From assembly GCA_037043235.1 (NCBI GenBank), contig JAWRVZ010000111.1:329501-393500 (forward strand): DNA of 64,000 nt. The letters run 5' to 3'. Under the pieces are notes generated by a model that was given only the letters and a program-made list of their open reading frames with translations, ran no database searches and was not told the DNA's origin. The DNA is from Rhodeus uyekii (Eukaryota; Chordata; Actinopteri; Cypriniformes; Acheilognathidae). Made by a program: the position numbers and the translations under genes. Positions 13,040 through 25,321 of this stretch are shown here, piece by piece; position 1 is the first letter of the stretch; every line of letters starts with the position of its first letter.

Positions 13040-13378
13040 ACGATGGTTGCTTAGGGAATTATAATGTGGTTGCTAGGTGTCTGGGTGTTGATATGTGGTG
13101 TTCTAGGATTGTTGCTGTGGTGTTGCTATGATGGTCAGAGTGGTTGATAAGGCGTTACCAAGGCATTCTGGGTGTGTGCTAGGGCAGTAACTAGGATGAT
13201 CTGGGTAGCTGGTAAGGCTTTAACTAAGGTGTTTTGGGTGGTTGCAAGACTTGACTAGGGTGATTGCTATAGGTAAAGATGAAGGCATTACTAGGTTGTT
13301 TTGGGTGATTGTAAAGGGATGACAAGGGAAGGGGTTGTTGCTAAGACGTTACTAGGGTGTTCTGGGTGGTTACTAGTC
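13040..13378. repeat. Degenerate GGTTGCTAGGG minisatellite, copy 2
   Basis: Iterations of TGGTTGCTAGG, GTGTTCTGGGTGGTTGC and GGCGTTAC(T/C)AGG with irregular spacing. The motif is the same as at 1911-2105. The strand is G/T-rich and has no coding capacity. Confidence 0.7.
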
Positions 13379-13434
13379 TAGGTGCAAGATATGCATTGAG
13401 GATTGATAATTAGGGTTAGAGGGATTGTTTAAAT

Positions 13435-13936
13435 CAGGGGTGCTCAATACGTTGATATCCAAGGTACTATTGGTAGATCTCGTGACAAGGTGAGGTGACA
13501 TTGTCATGAACTGACGCTGTACAAATAAAGTTGAGTTGTTTTGAATAAAAACTAGACGTCAGCGTATCAGCCATCCCGTCACTTGATTGATACACAGGAC
13601 AACCAGTCAGATGACATCAGTTTGTCTCGTCTGCCAGTCTACCGTCACAATACCAAAGAAGGGAAATGTGGAGCGGCATTTTTGGAAAAAACGACACTGA
13701 ATTCCCACCGAAAAGCGAGCTGAGAAAGACAAAATTCTCAGGTGAAGGAGCTAAAATCCCAGTTGATGGGATGTACAAAAAATTTACATAATTATGTTGT
13801 GTTGTGCAACATATGTGGTTATCAACATAAGTTGTAAGAATCCTCAATATATTTCTCAATAAATATAATGGGTAGATCATTTTGACTTGGTCATTTCAAA
13901 AGTAGCTCCCATGCTGAAAAAGTGTGAGCACCCCTG
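13435..13936. mobile_element. hAT (Charlie-like) non-autonomous element with 8-bp TSD
   Basis: The terminal inverted repeats are CAGGGGTGCTCA (left) and TGAGCACCCCTG (right). The element sits between perfect 8-bp direct repeats GTTTAAAT (13427-13434 and 13937-13944), the hallmark of hAT insertion. Around 13660-13740 the plus strand carries a frame-broken stretch resembling the region of hAT-derived transposases where a VERHF motif precedes a selR motif. At 502 bp it is an internally deleted derivative. Confidence 0.88.
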
Positions 13937-13957
13937 GTTTAAATCATTAAACTTAAA

Positions 13958-14596
13958 GTAACACTTTATTTTGATGGTCCCCTTTACACATTCTGTTGAC
14001 TAAGTAACATTGCACTAACTCTCATTAGAGTATTCTTAATATCTACTATCACTTTATTTTTATATTTCTTTTTTTTTTTTTTCCGAATGTTGCTCGCATG
14101 ACGTCAATTATCCATAACTGTTCAGGCTCGGTACACAGTGCTTGTTCACAAAATTCAAACAATAAGAAAACAAACACAAGTCAGAATCAGAACAAAAAGA
14201 AAAAGCAGTCTCTTCCACTGTGCAGCAGCACGTCCCTTAAGAAGCGATTCTACAAGTGTTGTGTTGATCTACGGATGAGATGAGAAGAGCCCACCCTCAT
14301 GGCAGCACAGCCAATCACGTCTTCTTGCTCTAGCTGTCAGAGTGATAATACAAGCGCCAGAGACAACAACCCTCGCAAGAAAGAAAAACAGAAAGAAAAT
14401 ACCGCAAAAAAAAACAACCATACGTCCTTAGGGACGTAACAAATGTAAAAAAGGTGTAAAAAATTTTTTTTGATATAGCCCGCACCCTTATATAACTTAT
14501 ATGACTCTAACGGTCTACTAATACTTAACTAATACTCTAATGAGACTAAAGTCACCAGAATGACTAAAGGGTCTATATGTCAAAATAAAGTGTAAC
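13958..14596. mobile_element. TIR element with GTAACACTTTATTTTGA ends
   Basis: The left end reads GTAACACTTTATTTTGA and the right end is its inverted copy TCAAAATAAAGTGTAAC with one difference. Just inside both ends lie related inverted segments (GGTCCC near 13976; GGGTCTATATG near 14569). The interior has no coding capacity. No target duplication is clear, so the superfamily is left open. Confidence 0.7.
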
Positions 14597-14597
14597 C

Positions 14598-15497
14598 AGT
14601 ATAATACATATCAATAAGCAACAATAATAAATCAATAAATAACAATCTGAATTAATTTAATTGGACATTGTGCTAATATTTGTAAAGTTAAAAAAACATT
14701 TGTTATGCAAACTGTCTTTCCTCAGATGTGTCTACTGATGCTGATGTGTTTCCTATGATGGCTCATTCACTTCCTCATGTGCCTGTGTGTGGTTGAATGT
14801 GTGTGTGGGTGTGTGTGTGCTAAGAGCTCTGCCCTACGCAGAAAAATAAAAATAACCTTTAGATACATGTGAGTAGATTTAGCCCACGTCCTCACGTTTT
14901 TCTATTCCTCTCCCAAATCTAGTGTAAAATGAGTAGTGGATGGGAGAAACAGCACAAAAATGGGGGAGGGGGGCAAATCCATTAATATACATGTTTTATC
15001 AACAAAATTCGAGAGGAACACATTCTTCATGATGTATGAGAGGAGGCCTATATATACAGTTATGTTCCGCCAGTGTTTTCTGCATACCTCCACATCCCTA
15101 CTCCTACTTCTCCCCTCGGAAAACACACCAAATACGCAAAATCTTTTACTCTATATGATTATTTGTAAGTATGAACTTGTGACAAGAAAAAAGGAGATGG
15201 GCCAAATATGAACAGAGAATCTGTTTGGGGTTTTTTTTAATAAAGGAGAGGGGATTTGGAAGGTGGTTGGCCCGTCCACCTAAATCCATTCAGCTCTCTG
15301 TCAAAATGGCAGTGGCTATAACACACTGGCTGGCCTGCATGTTATCTCCCGACTCACCTGTGTCTGCATTGTGCTTCTTGTATCAATCTCTAGCCTCGGG
15401 CTATTCATCTATACACAGGGAGAATCACAGTTCTCAGAATTGCAATATGAATAGAGTGGTTTCATGTGATGGGTGAAACCAGAGGTGTGTGAGGTTT

Positions 15498-15500
<3 letters not shown>
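14598..15500. other. Intergenic, no gene recognised
   Basis: AT-rich sequence with a short TG run near 14800 and no recognisable coding or transposon sequence. Confidence 0.55.

Positions 15501-15577
<77 letters not shown>
15500..15577. repeat. Long perfect GA microsatellite
   Basis: About 38 uninterrupted GA dinucleotides, the longest pure tract in the window. The three overlapping serine/leucine or arginine/glutamate ORFs are products of it. Confidence 0.95.
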
Positions 15578-15579
<2 letters not shown>

Positions 15580-15621
15580 TATGGCACAGTGTATTTTCGC
15601 TGCTGCGTGGATTGTCTCTAA

Positions 15622-16215
15622 AGGCCCAGTCACACAGCGAAAACGCATGAAGAACGCATGAATTACGCACAGATTTTCGTTTCTGCGCAGCGTGTGCGTC
15701 ATATGCGTAATTAGTCGGTGGAACGAACGAGGACCGTCAGTGATTGTAAGTGGATGTGCGTCGAAGGTGGTTTGTGCGTGATTTTGAGTTTTGAACGGTT
15801 AAAAAATTTTCTGACGCACAGATGTGCGTCGGTGTGCGTTATTTATGAGTCGGCGTGCGTAGTTTATGCGTTGAGTATGCGTGACATGCGTGGGACACGC
15901 GTCGGCCGTCAGTGCTTATGCGTCGGAACTGGTTCGAAAGCGCGCACGTCCACTGACGCCCCACCTTCATATCACTCATGAACCGCGCACCGCGGCGCGC
16001 GTATCACGTTCATTCCACTGACAATGTGGATTCTGAAAGTGCTTGTTCGTGGAACGTTCGCGAAGCGCGCGTGTTGGGACGCGCTCCGGCAGTGATTCAT
16101 GCGTCGGGTGTTCGTGGAATACTTTGGTCAATTTCTCTACGCACAAGCACGCACAAACCCAATCTATGCGTGATTTGTGAGTAATTCATGCGCGATCGGC
16201 TGTGTGACTGGCCCT
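15622..16215. mobile_element. CpG-rich TIR element with TAA target duplication
   Basis: The ends are AGGCCCAGTCACACAGC and, inverted, AGGGCCAGTCACACAGC. TAA flanks both sides (15619-15621 and 16216-16218), compatible with a Tourist/PIF-Harbinger-type MITE. The 594-bp interior is strikingly rich in TGCGT/ACGCA pentamers (about nineteen by eye) and CpG, unlike the AT-rich flanks. There is no transposase. Confidence 0.75.
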
Positions 16216-16218
16216 TAA

Positions 16219-18998
16219 GGGAGTGAGAGAGTGAGTCCCTTTTACACCTGACATTAACATGCATTGATTTATTTAAAATGTCAAATAGAATGTTAAATGT
16301 GTCTGACTTCATTTTGCCAAGTTAGACGTATTACTGGGTCAATATATTTTGTTGATCCTAAAACAACATTACGGTCCAAAAGTTTTATCAAAACCGAATC
16401 CCAAACAATAAACTTGACCCTACTGTTAAGTTACCCCTAAAATTGGAAAGTTTAAACCAATGAAAAAAAATTTAAAATAATAAATTTGCTGAATAGTAAA
16501 ACCCATAGACAAATAATATTTTATGGACTTAAAAATTGTGACATATCATTCAAAATAATAATTTAATGAATTAAAACATCGACAGATAATTCAAAATAAT
16601 AATTTAACAATTACATTTTTTTGTATAAAAATAAATATATAAATATCTGGTGTATTGTGTTTCCTTATATATTCCCATGGAAAAAGATTAGTGTATTACT
16701 ACATATTATACTTATACTTATTTACTTATACTTACTTATACTACGTATTAGGGGAAAAATTGCCCCAGCAAAAATAGACAGAAAAAGAGAAATTTGCAGT
16801 GGAATAATTCATTTTTATTAAATTATGTGATCAGACTGCAAAACCTACAGACCTGCAAGGTCTTTTTTCACATTGTAAGATAAGAACTAAAAGAAAAAAA
16901 CTGCAAGAACCAATTTGGGAGGTCAATAAACCAAATATGACAACACAATCTGACATATACATCATCTTACTGGTCTAGTGACTGCATAACGAAATGTATT
17001 CGCTTTAGCTTATGTTTGTGTAATGTGGTTAGAATCCAGCTCTGGCCCCCTCTGAATGTACTTTAAGTGATTTGATCACGATGCATAGTGATCTAGCTTT
17101 TAATGTAGTTAAAAATGATTATGTTCCAGTCACAAAAAAACAGGTGTGAAGGGGCCAAAGAGCAGCAGTATGCGAAAAAAAATACATCTGTTCACAATAC
17201 ACAGACAGCTTGAGCAGTCTCGTAATTCAATTCACAGAATATCTCCTCCATGTAGTAAACAAACCATTTTTCTTATTTGGAGATTGCAGTAAGACAGACA
17301 CTCTGGTGTCTCCATGCAGAAGGACATGAGGACCATTCTGTGACTTGTTAGTGGTCAGGAGAATGCGTGATAGGTGGTAGATAATAACATTTAAATAACA
17401 AATCCACCTTTTTTTGCAATTTAAACAGCTGAGGATGGGCAGGCTCTCGCGGAATGAGTGTGCAAATACGAAGTAAACACTATTAGATGGTAAACAGTCG
17501 TCTCTAATGTAATATAGGACCTTCCGCTCAATGAATAGCTTGGTACTTACTGAGGCAGAAATGCCCATGTAAATTTGATCTCACTCTGTTTAATGACTAA
17601 TTGGCATATTCGCTGAAATTTGCCCTCTGGAATTTCCCAGATACTGCTGATGCAGCCTGTTGTGGGAAGGTTACACAAAAAGGGAAAGTAAAAGCAGAAA
17701 CTGACACTTGGTGATGTGACAAAGCGAAAGTGAAAGCCACAATCTGAGAGTAAATGTTGAAATAATGAACTAATTTGAGGGATTCCCAGTGAATGTCATG
17801 GCACAAAAAACCCTTAGGTTTTTACCGTGCGCTAGTTAGTTTGCAAACAGAGGTGGGGCACATATCTGCCGTAGCATCACGAATACGTGTGGGGACAGCA
17901 GGTGTTTTCCAGGGTCAGTGTTAATGCAGAACTAACAGTTGCCAAATGCTCGTACACTGAAAAATATTTATGCTCCTCTGAAGGGAAGTACAGGGAATGT
18001 TTGATGGATTAAAGTCCCGTGTTTAGGGACTTTAATGTTGTGAAAAATCCTAGCTTAAAGGGATAGTTCAACAAAACTATGTATTAGGACAATTTCTTTT
18101 TCATGTTTATGTTTTATTTATGTTCTGTTATGTTATTTATGAATTCAAAAGGAGATATGAAAGAAAGAATTTTCATGCTGCCCTTTACCATTCACAAAAG
18201 TATATAGTGACAATAGGCTGTTAAGCTCAAAAAAAAAATCTATAAAGAGAGTTCAGAAAGCACTAAATACATAGCCTTATTATAGTTTTGTGTAAGAAGC
18301 AACAAAATCACTCACTCTCATATCGTTTCAAACCTGTGTTTCGCAGGAGAAGTCCTCCATGTGAGTTTCGTCCTCCTACATATTCATTTTTTAACTGCAT
18401 CAAGATCTGGAGAGTAAGAAGCTGCACATATGCAGTGCAGTTCTCTCAACTTTGAGTCCAGATAGTTTATTATTGTGACCAGTCAGGCCTTATGCGAAAC
18501 ATCTAAGAAAACGTCCCAGAGCTGGGTGACCTTTTGGCCTTTTGACCATCCAGCACACTAAGGCTCAAAGCTAAGGTCAAGCTTATTTTCTTGCCTTCAT
18601 CTTTGCCCAAGTTGAACATCTGTCGCTTAAAAAGCAATGCCATATGCTGCCATTGTCTCCGACGATTCTTATCTCGTCTTACTGATCAATGAGGACGGCC
18701 AGTTTAAAGCAGCAGACATGTTTTGGATAATAGCAGTGAGTGTTTAATGAGCTAAATGTCACCTCTGGTGCGGAAACTTCCAAAAATCTAAAAAAAATTA
18801 CTAGTACAGCACAGGGCTTTTGTAACAGACATTTTCACAGCTGGCAGAACTGTTTAGTCAAAGCGTTTGGTTATTAGAAAAAGGAAAAAGGGATGTTTGT
18901 GTAAAGTTGTCGATGTGTGAAACTGTATTGAGTGAGTCATTTGTGATAAATCGATTTATTAAGCAATACAATGTTACATCTCTCATCTTCTGGCTTTC

Positions 18999-19032
<34 letters not shown>

Positions 19033-20094
19033 TTCCCTCCCCTCATCCCAGCTTGTGATGCTCATCAGTTGCCTTCTGAATGGAGAACAATAGGCCCTTT
19101 TGAGGATATAAATCTCACTCTGTGTTTAGGCATGAAATCTGGGCAACCAAACAAAAAGGGCCATTGAGTGTTGTGAAGAAAAAAACAAGAAAGAGATAAG
19201 ATGCCCCACGTTGAGTATAGCAGAAACCAGTCAACTGCCCCTAGGCTGTATCTATAGAGAGAGAGCGAGAGAGAGAGAGAGAGATGCTATTAAGAATCAT
19301 AAATAGATAGAGTTTGGAGTGGGTCACGCACCTCCCCTTGATGTCCTCCCCCGTGCTCTCACTTCCATCGGGGCGAAGTTTGCTCAGAGGACACTGGAGC
19401 AACAACATGTGCTGACTTCTCTTCCAGACAGCTGAGTTTAAAGTTTAAAAGTGCACTCCGTCTCAAAGTTCTCGCCGCTCACACCCTGAGGAGACCCTGA
19501 GAGTTGAGTCTTCTGCTGAGTCATAGAGTCCTACCAGTGGTCCTAGACAAAATATCATAACCTATATAATTACCGTGGCTCAAACCAATCACACACTAGA
19601 GCTCACATGCTCCTGAGAGTGTGCTGTTGTTTAGCCTATGTCAATGCGTGGCACACAGAGACATGTTTTTCGGTTATCTAACCAGATCTTTTTTCAAATC
19701 CCAAATGCAAAGAAAAACTTTAAGTTCAATTAGGGTCAGCTATGTGTATAGAAGGATACAATATTCATTATTTATTTATGATGATTAAGTTGCTAATGTA
19801 TACAATTGTAAATATTTGAATGTTTTTAATTTGATATTAAGTTTGATAAAGCCCCTGTTGCTGGAGTAGTTTCAAAGTCAGATGTTGAGTTCAAATGTTT
19901 CTGTAGAATCTCGGTATGAAACTTTAGAAGGAAGAACTGTAAAAGTTTCGTTTCTGTGAATTGATTCAAACTGACTCTGATAGAACGACAGATTGTCCTC
20001 ATTCAAGAATTTCACATCACCCTGTGCCATTGTTCATATTTTAAATGTTTGATTTTTTAATTAAATGATGTTTACATTCCAAAGTGTTTGATCA
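16219..20094. other. Gene desert
   Basis: No gene is recognised. A CT microsatellite lies at 18999-19030 and a GA run at 19256-19284. Near 18058-18075 and 18300-18335 there are pieces of the 'GGGATAGTTCA...' repeat that is complete at 27341-27668. The segment 19310-19560 is GC-richer and non-repetitive, with no coding signal. Confidence 0.6.
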
Positions 20095-20545
20095 GTAAGA
20101 CTTTTATTAAAGAAATTAATAATTTTATTCAGTAAGAATGCATTCAGTTGATTATAGGTGAGAGTTAAAGCATTTATTATGTTACAAATGTTTTCTCTCA
20201 AAATAAATACTTTAATTTCTGTTCATCAAAGATACAAAAACCTATCACGGTTCCTATAAAAATATTAAGCAGCACAACTTTTCAACATTGATAATAATAA
20301 GAAATGTTTCTTATGTACCAAATCAGCATATTATAATGATTTTTTTAGGATCATGTGAGAATAGGCTTCTGAAAATCCAACTATAAATTACATTTAAAAA
20401 TAAATTAAAATAGAAAACGTTATTTTTATTCGTAATAATATTTCACAATACAGTATTACTGTTTTTACCAGATTATTGATCCAAAAAAATGCAGCCTCAG
20501 TGAGCATAAATCGTGCACCCTAAACTTTTGAAAAGTAATATAGAT
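20095..20545. mobile_element. MITE family A copy 3
   Basis: It contains the family blocks TTACAAATG...TTTC, CCTATCACGGTTCCTATAAA, ATATTAAGCAGCACAACTTT, TATTATAATGATTT and AAAATGCAGCCTCAGTGAGC, and ends CCCTAAACTTTTGAAAAGTA near 20518-20538, matching the inverted terminus of copy 1. Confidence 0.7.
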
Positions 20546-22275
20546 TAATTGTTGTTCATTATGTATTGCTCTGTTGGTGCAATAATTAAATCCAATTTTC
20601 TTGTACGTTTCCTTTACTGAAACCCAATATGGGAAACATGCCTTAATAGTGTTTTAGTTCTAACATGAAACATGAAACGGAAGACTGAGAGAAACATTGA
20701 GATGCCACTAAAATGGGCACCACATCAGCTCAGAAGGCTGTTAAATGCACCAAGGGGGATCTGGGAATCTCAGAGGAATGTGAACTCTGCTCACTTGACC
20801 TTAAGGTCACAGTAGTAACCACTGAGCCTACCAGAAAACTCTGCTTTGGTTGGGAACAATTCTATGAGTCTTGAATGCGTCATTTATTCTTTCCTTGGCA
20901 AATTTCCCTCAGCGTTCCCTGTACTTTACTCTGAAAAGCCAGCATCTAGTTTCAGTTGAGTCCATAATGCTGTAGGGTGACCAACCCCCACATTCACACC
21001 ACCACCACCATCCTCTCTTTCGCTCCCTGCTGTGGCCAAAACAGTCACAGAGCTAAACAGCGACTGAGAACTAGTTCTCACCTGCCCTGCCCTGCCCGGT
21101 CTGATGTCCCTATCATTGGCATATCAACGCACCCATTGACATTCATGTGCGAGCTATTTGTTGTCTGGCCATGCAGCTCAACAGGGATTAAAACACCAGG
21201 CCAAAGACTCTCTGCTTGGTGGAAGGTGTGAACTGTAGGCCTTACTGTGGAGGACGCTGGCCATTTACTCTTACCAACAACGTTTGAACGATGTGGCAAC
21301 AATAAAAGCCTTTCAGCCATTAGGAAGGGGGAACGCAAGAGTCTGACGCATGGATGATGAGGTGATGTGTCCTGACCCGTCATCAAGAAAATGAACCACA
21401 TCACAAAAGCTTCGGGCTCAAGAAAACTCCCCCCTCCTCCTCTTCACTCCATCACACCCAACCCCCAACTCTCTCCCTGGAGAAAAAGAGGAGACTGTTT
21501 CAATATATGAGCTTATTCATTACATTCTCTCATCTGACACACACAAAAAACGCATTCTGCCCTGTCCCCCCTCCCTGAGGTTCTGGACATTCTGAGAAAG
21601 TGGCGAGATGCAGATGCGGTGAAACATTCTTCATGAGCGTTTGCATGCCTTGCATTCCACCACAAAGTTTAGACTTTATGTCATTTGTCAAGGCCAAAGA
21701 GAAAAAACAAGGGCTACGTGAAGGAGAGAAAGAAGAAAAGGAGAATGAAAAAAGATTTATATGTTGTATAATGTATCTCAGGGAATCCTTGGTGGCACTT
21801 TGAGAAGATCTGATTATCAATATAAAACAGCGTGAACCAATAAAACCGTGTTTCTCAACCAACGGATTACAGCCTAAAAAACCGGTCTGTAAAACAGGTC
21901 TGTTCTCATGCTAAATGCACATAATAAAATGTAACTAACTATAAGATTGTATATAGATAGGATTGTAAAATAAACAAGTTTATCAACTTTTAAAAGGGAG
22001 GAGACATCTCTTGCCATATCTTTTCGTAATGCCAAAGTTCACAAGTCCAATCAAACTTTATGGTAGTTTGGTGCCGTTTGATTTGTCACTTATTAATGTG
22101 GCTAATACTAAAACATAGATTTGCCTAGTGTTCCATGATTACCAGGCTGGTAAATCACACTTTTCCTGTTTTTATGCACACACATACCATCATATTAATA
22201 AAAAAAATTATTGTTAATCTATTATTAGTTTATTGTAAATAAATACATTTCAACTGGGCTAAATCATGAAAACAA
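20546..22275. other. Intergenic, no gene recognised
   Basis: No exon or transposon is recognised. The segment 20690-21450 is non-repetitive and GC-richer. The two ORFs of about 110 codons on the minus strand show no domain and no codon-bias signal. Confidence 0.55.
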
Positions 22276-22317
22276 GTAATCTATGAGTTTCGGCTAAACA
22301 GCCTTCTTCGGGATACA

Positions 22318-22850
22318 TATCAATTGTTCAAACTGGATTTGTACGGATATATATCCTGAAAAAGGTTGTTTAGCTGAAACACGTAGATCTACACTTTTGT
22401 TTTTAGCACGAATAATTAAAGGCTTTTTAACATTCACCACATGAGTGCCATAAAGTATTTAGTCATTATAATTTGAAGTTTAACTCCAGTTTTTCCAAAC
22501 TTTTTAGTACTACAGGTATAAACATTGTGTTCATATTGCCATTATATGTTAAATGTTATAACATATACTATACAACACCTCTATCAACTGTTCAAACTGG
22601 ATATGTACGGATATCCTGAAGAAGGCTGTTTAGCCAAAACACAAAGATCTACACTTTTGTTTTTAGCATGGTTAATTAAAGGCTTTTTAACTTTCACCAC
22701 ATGAGTGCCATAGAGTATTTAGTCATTATAATTTGATGTTTAACTCCAGTTTTTGTCATGCATTGATTTCTGATTCAAAACTTTAATGCACAAACTTTTT
22801 AGTACCACGGGTATAAAGATTGTGCTCATATTGCCATTATACACAATCTA
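22318..22850. repeat. Tandem duplication, about 260-bp unit
   Basis: Two direct copies (about 22321-22550 and 22583-22842) share TTCAAACTGGAT, GTACGGATAT, AGATCTACACTTTTGTTTTT, TTAATTAAAGGC or a variant, and CACCACATGAGTGCCATA. The second copy carries about 35 extra bases after AACTCCAGTTTTT. Just upstream (about 22285-22310) an inverted piece of the GAAGGCTGTTTAGCCGAAAC-type motif gives a third, opposed partial copy. Confidence 0.8.
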
Positions 22851-23296
22851 CAATATAAGCTAATTAATAGAAAAACCTCAAATTGTATTGACCAGAATGT
22901 AAAATATGCAATATAGTCAAGTCATCTATATGTTAATTCAATTTTAGAGCATGCATTCACTAATTACCATGAGCCTTCCTTACTGTAAGGAAGCTTACAG
23001 GTTGTTTTGATCAGAAAAGTGGGTTAAAGTATGCTCTTATATCAATCATTAAATGGCACTGTTGTTTTGAGGACAGTGAGTCGAGTATGGACTTCAGAGC
23101 ACATTCACCGCTGAAATGTCATAAATGTTTTATGGCTCAATGGGTTCAATTAAACTGAAACCCCATTGCTCTCTGTAAGCAGATAATTCAACAAGTCACC
23201 CTGTTGGTTTCCTCTTCTTTCTAGTTTGATGCCATTTTCTATTTCCATGGACCTAAAGTGGAATCAAAGAGGTGGGACATGGAGGGTTCAATAAGT

Positions 23297-23460
23297 GGGC
23301 GGGGCCGTGGTTCAGATTGGTCCGAGTTCCCGAGACACGCCCATGGGCGGGGCATTTGGTTATCTTGAAGCGCTGTGGAACTAGAACTGGTAGTAGTAGG
23401 TCGCCTTCGACGCTCACGGGTGGAAGACGAGAGTGGGTCATCTCAAGTTTTCCTTATAAA
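23297..23460 (+). promoter_or_regulatory. marcksl1: marcksl1 core promoter
   Basis: A compact promoter-like block lies 130-295 bp before the start codon. It has GC boxes (GGGCGGGGC near 23298 and again near 23346), an inverted CCAAT box (ATTGG, 23316-23320) and a TATAAA at 23455-23460, which would place transcription start near 23485-23490. The spacing is typical of a regulated vertebrate promoter. Function is inferred from the motifs. Confidence 0.65.
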
Positions 23461-23590
23461 GGAAAAAAAAAATCACCAGCTTTCCTCGCGCCTTTGGATG
23501 CACGTTACGCCCGTTGGTCTGGATTAATTTTTCTTCCACCTACCTGAATTTGAGTTCTTTTTAATTTACTTTAAAACCACATTAAGCATA

Positions 23591-25321
23591 ATGGGATCCC
23601 AGGCATCAAAGGGAGGAGTGGCTGTGGAGGGGAAAGCCGCCGCCGCTGACCCGGCTGCCGTCAAGACTAACGGACAGGTAATTCATCTCCCCATCTGCGA
23701 CACACCCACATCTGACCAACAAGTGCTTCGGCGAGAGTTGCAAAACCACCGTCAACGGTTAAACCAGCACTCTTGTGTGACGAAAAGACGGTGATTTTAA
23801 CCGAGAAACAACGAAATAGAAGTCTATCATTTATTCATTGTGTTATTTATCATGTGGCACGAGGGGAAAACCGAATGGTTTCTTTCGAGAGAATCGCGTT
23901 AGGCTATTTAAACACAGTTTACTCTCTTGCGCTGAAAGCGGGTGCTGTTTATACGTGTTAAATACGCGATTTATTCTGCAGTTCAAGTCGGTTTCTATCG
24001 CTTGGAGACGGTCGGTGTTGTTGCCATGCGATCTCCATTAACGCCAGTGTAGGAGGATGCTGCACGTATTCACTATACATGGGTTCACAGCAAGGGGTTG
24101 CGAGCAATCTGGGAAAAGTGGTTGTATTTTGTATTTGAGGCTCTAATTATCCCCCCACCACCAATTATTTTTATTTTAATGTTTTATTATATTGGTTACG
24201 TTTTATGTTTAATATCAATTCATGTTTTTTTTCTCTTTTCGTTATAAAAATGAATTTCTTCAGGTTATGTCGGATCCTTTTTGTGTGTGAAGCGCGTGCT
24301 TTATTTGCAGACGCACGGGCTTTTAAAGTCTAGACACTGAGACGAGTCCACACTTGGTCAAGCTTTTGCGGTTTAATGTGTCTTAAAGTCTTTCTTATCA
24401 ATGAGTGTACTTATATTTTGTGTTGCCCTTTTAAAATCGACGTTTGTACTTATTCCATCGTCGATGGATATACGGTGAATGAAGCTCTATGAAATTCTCC
24501 ATCGTGCTTCGCTCGATATCATTCTTTTGTTCCAAAGCTGCCGTCTCGGTTCTCATTGTGTGCGCGGTGTGTAGCTCTATCGCCCTCGCACGGTGGCGTG
24601 CGGTACTGCAAGGCGTCACCTCGAAGACATGCATTATTTACGTGACGGGTCAATGATGTGTCCTTCGACGATTGAAGGAATGCCCTGCTACATATGTGTA
24701 TATAGTAGACCCGCTGTGAATATTCAATCATGTTGGTTTGTGATGTACACATTTTTTATGTCAATTTTATTTTTCCTTTCTCAGGAGAACGGCCACGTGA
24801 AGACCAATGGCGACGTCTCTGCCAAGGCAGAGGGAGATGCCGCCACCACCAACGGTTCTGCGGAGGCAGCCAAGGATTCTGAGGCAGGAGCCGGCGACGC
24901 CATCGAGCCCGCGCCAGCCGCCGAGGGAGAAGCCACCAAACCAGAAGGCGAGGCCACCAAGGAGACCCCCAAGAAGAAGAAGAAGAAGTTCTCCCTGAAG
25001 AACTCCTTCAAATTCAAGGGCATCTCACTGAAGAAGAACAAGAAGAGCGCTGAGGTGAAGGAAGAGGCTGCTGCCGCCACTGCTCCGGCCGCCGAAGAGA
25101 AACCAGAGGAGAACGGGGCGGCCGCAGAGGAGAAGAAGGAGGAGGAGGTCAAGGCCGAGGAGACACCCGCCCCCGCCGAGACCCCCAAGGCCGAGGAAGC
25201 TGCAGCCAAGGCTGAGGAGCCTGCTGCCCCCAAGGAAGAGGCTGCTGCACCTGCTGCAGAGCCCACAAAACCAACAGAGGAGACCAGCTCAACACCTGCA
25301 CCATCCGAACAGAAGGAGTGA
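23591..25321 (+). CDS. marcksl1: MARCKS-related protein (MARCKS-like 1), 2 exons
   Basis: Exons 23591-23677 and 24785-25321 (intron GT..AG, phase 0) give 207 aa. The protein begins MGSQ, so Gly2 can be N-myristoylated. It is dominated by Ala, Glu, Pro and Lys, as in MARCKS proteins. The conserved MH2 site is the exon junction, where MARCKS genes carry their single intron. Residues about 92-116 form the basic effector domain: six lysines, then FSLKNSFKFKGISLKKNKK, with serines 99, 103 and 110 as candidate PKC sites and Phe residues for membrane, calmodulin and actin binding. Family knowledge: it cycles between plasma membrane and cytosol and controls actin and PIP2. The length is close to human MARCKSL1 (195 aa). 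Fish carry two co-orthologues, a and b; I cannot tell which this is. Confidence 0.95.

Noticed and set aside
15409..15702. 97-aa, 78-aa and 62-aa ORFs of serine/leucine or arginine/glutamate repeats
   Set aside because: They are translations of the GA microsatellite on both strands; no start context, splice signal or domain.
17227..17568. 113-aa minus-strand ORF
   Set aside because: No recognisable domain or exon boundary; AT-rich chance frame.
21078..21862. Two ~110-aa minus-strand ORFs
   Set aside because: No similarity to a known family and no codon or splice support; nearby plus-strand ORFs are equally long.
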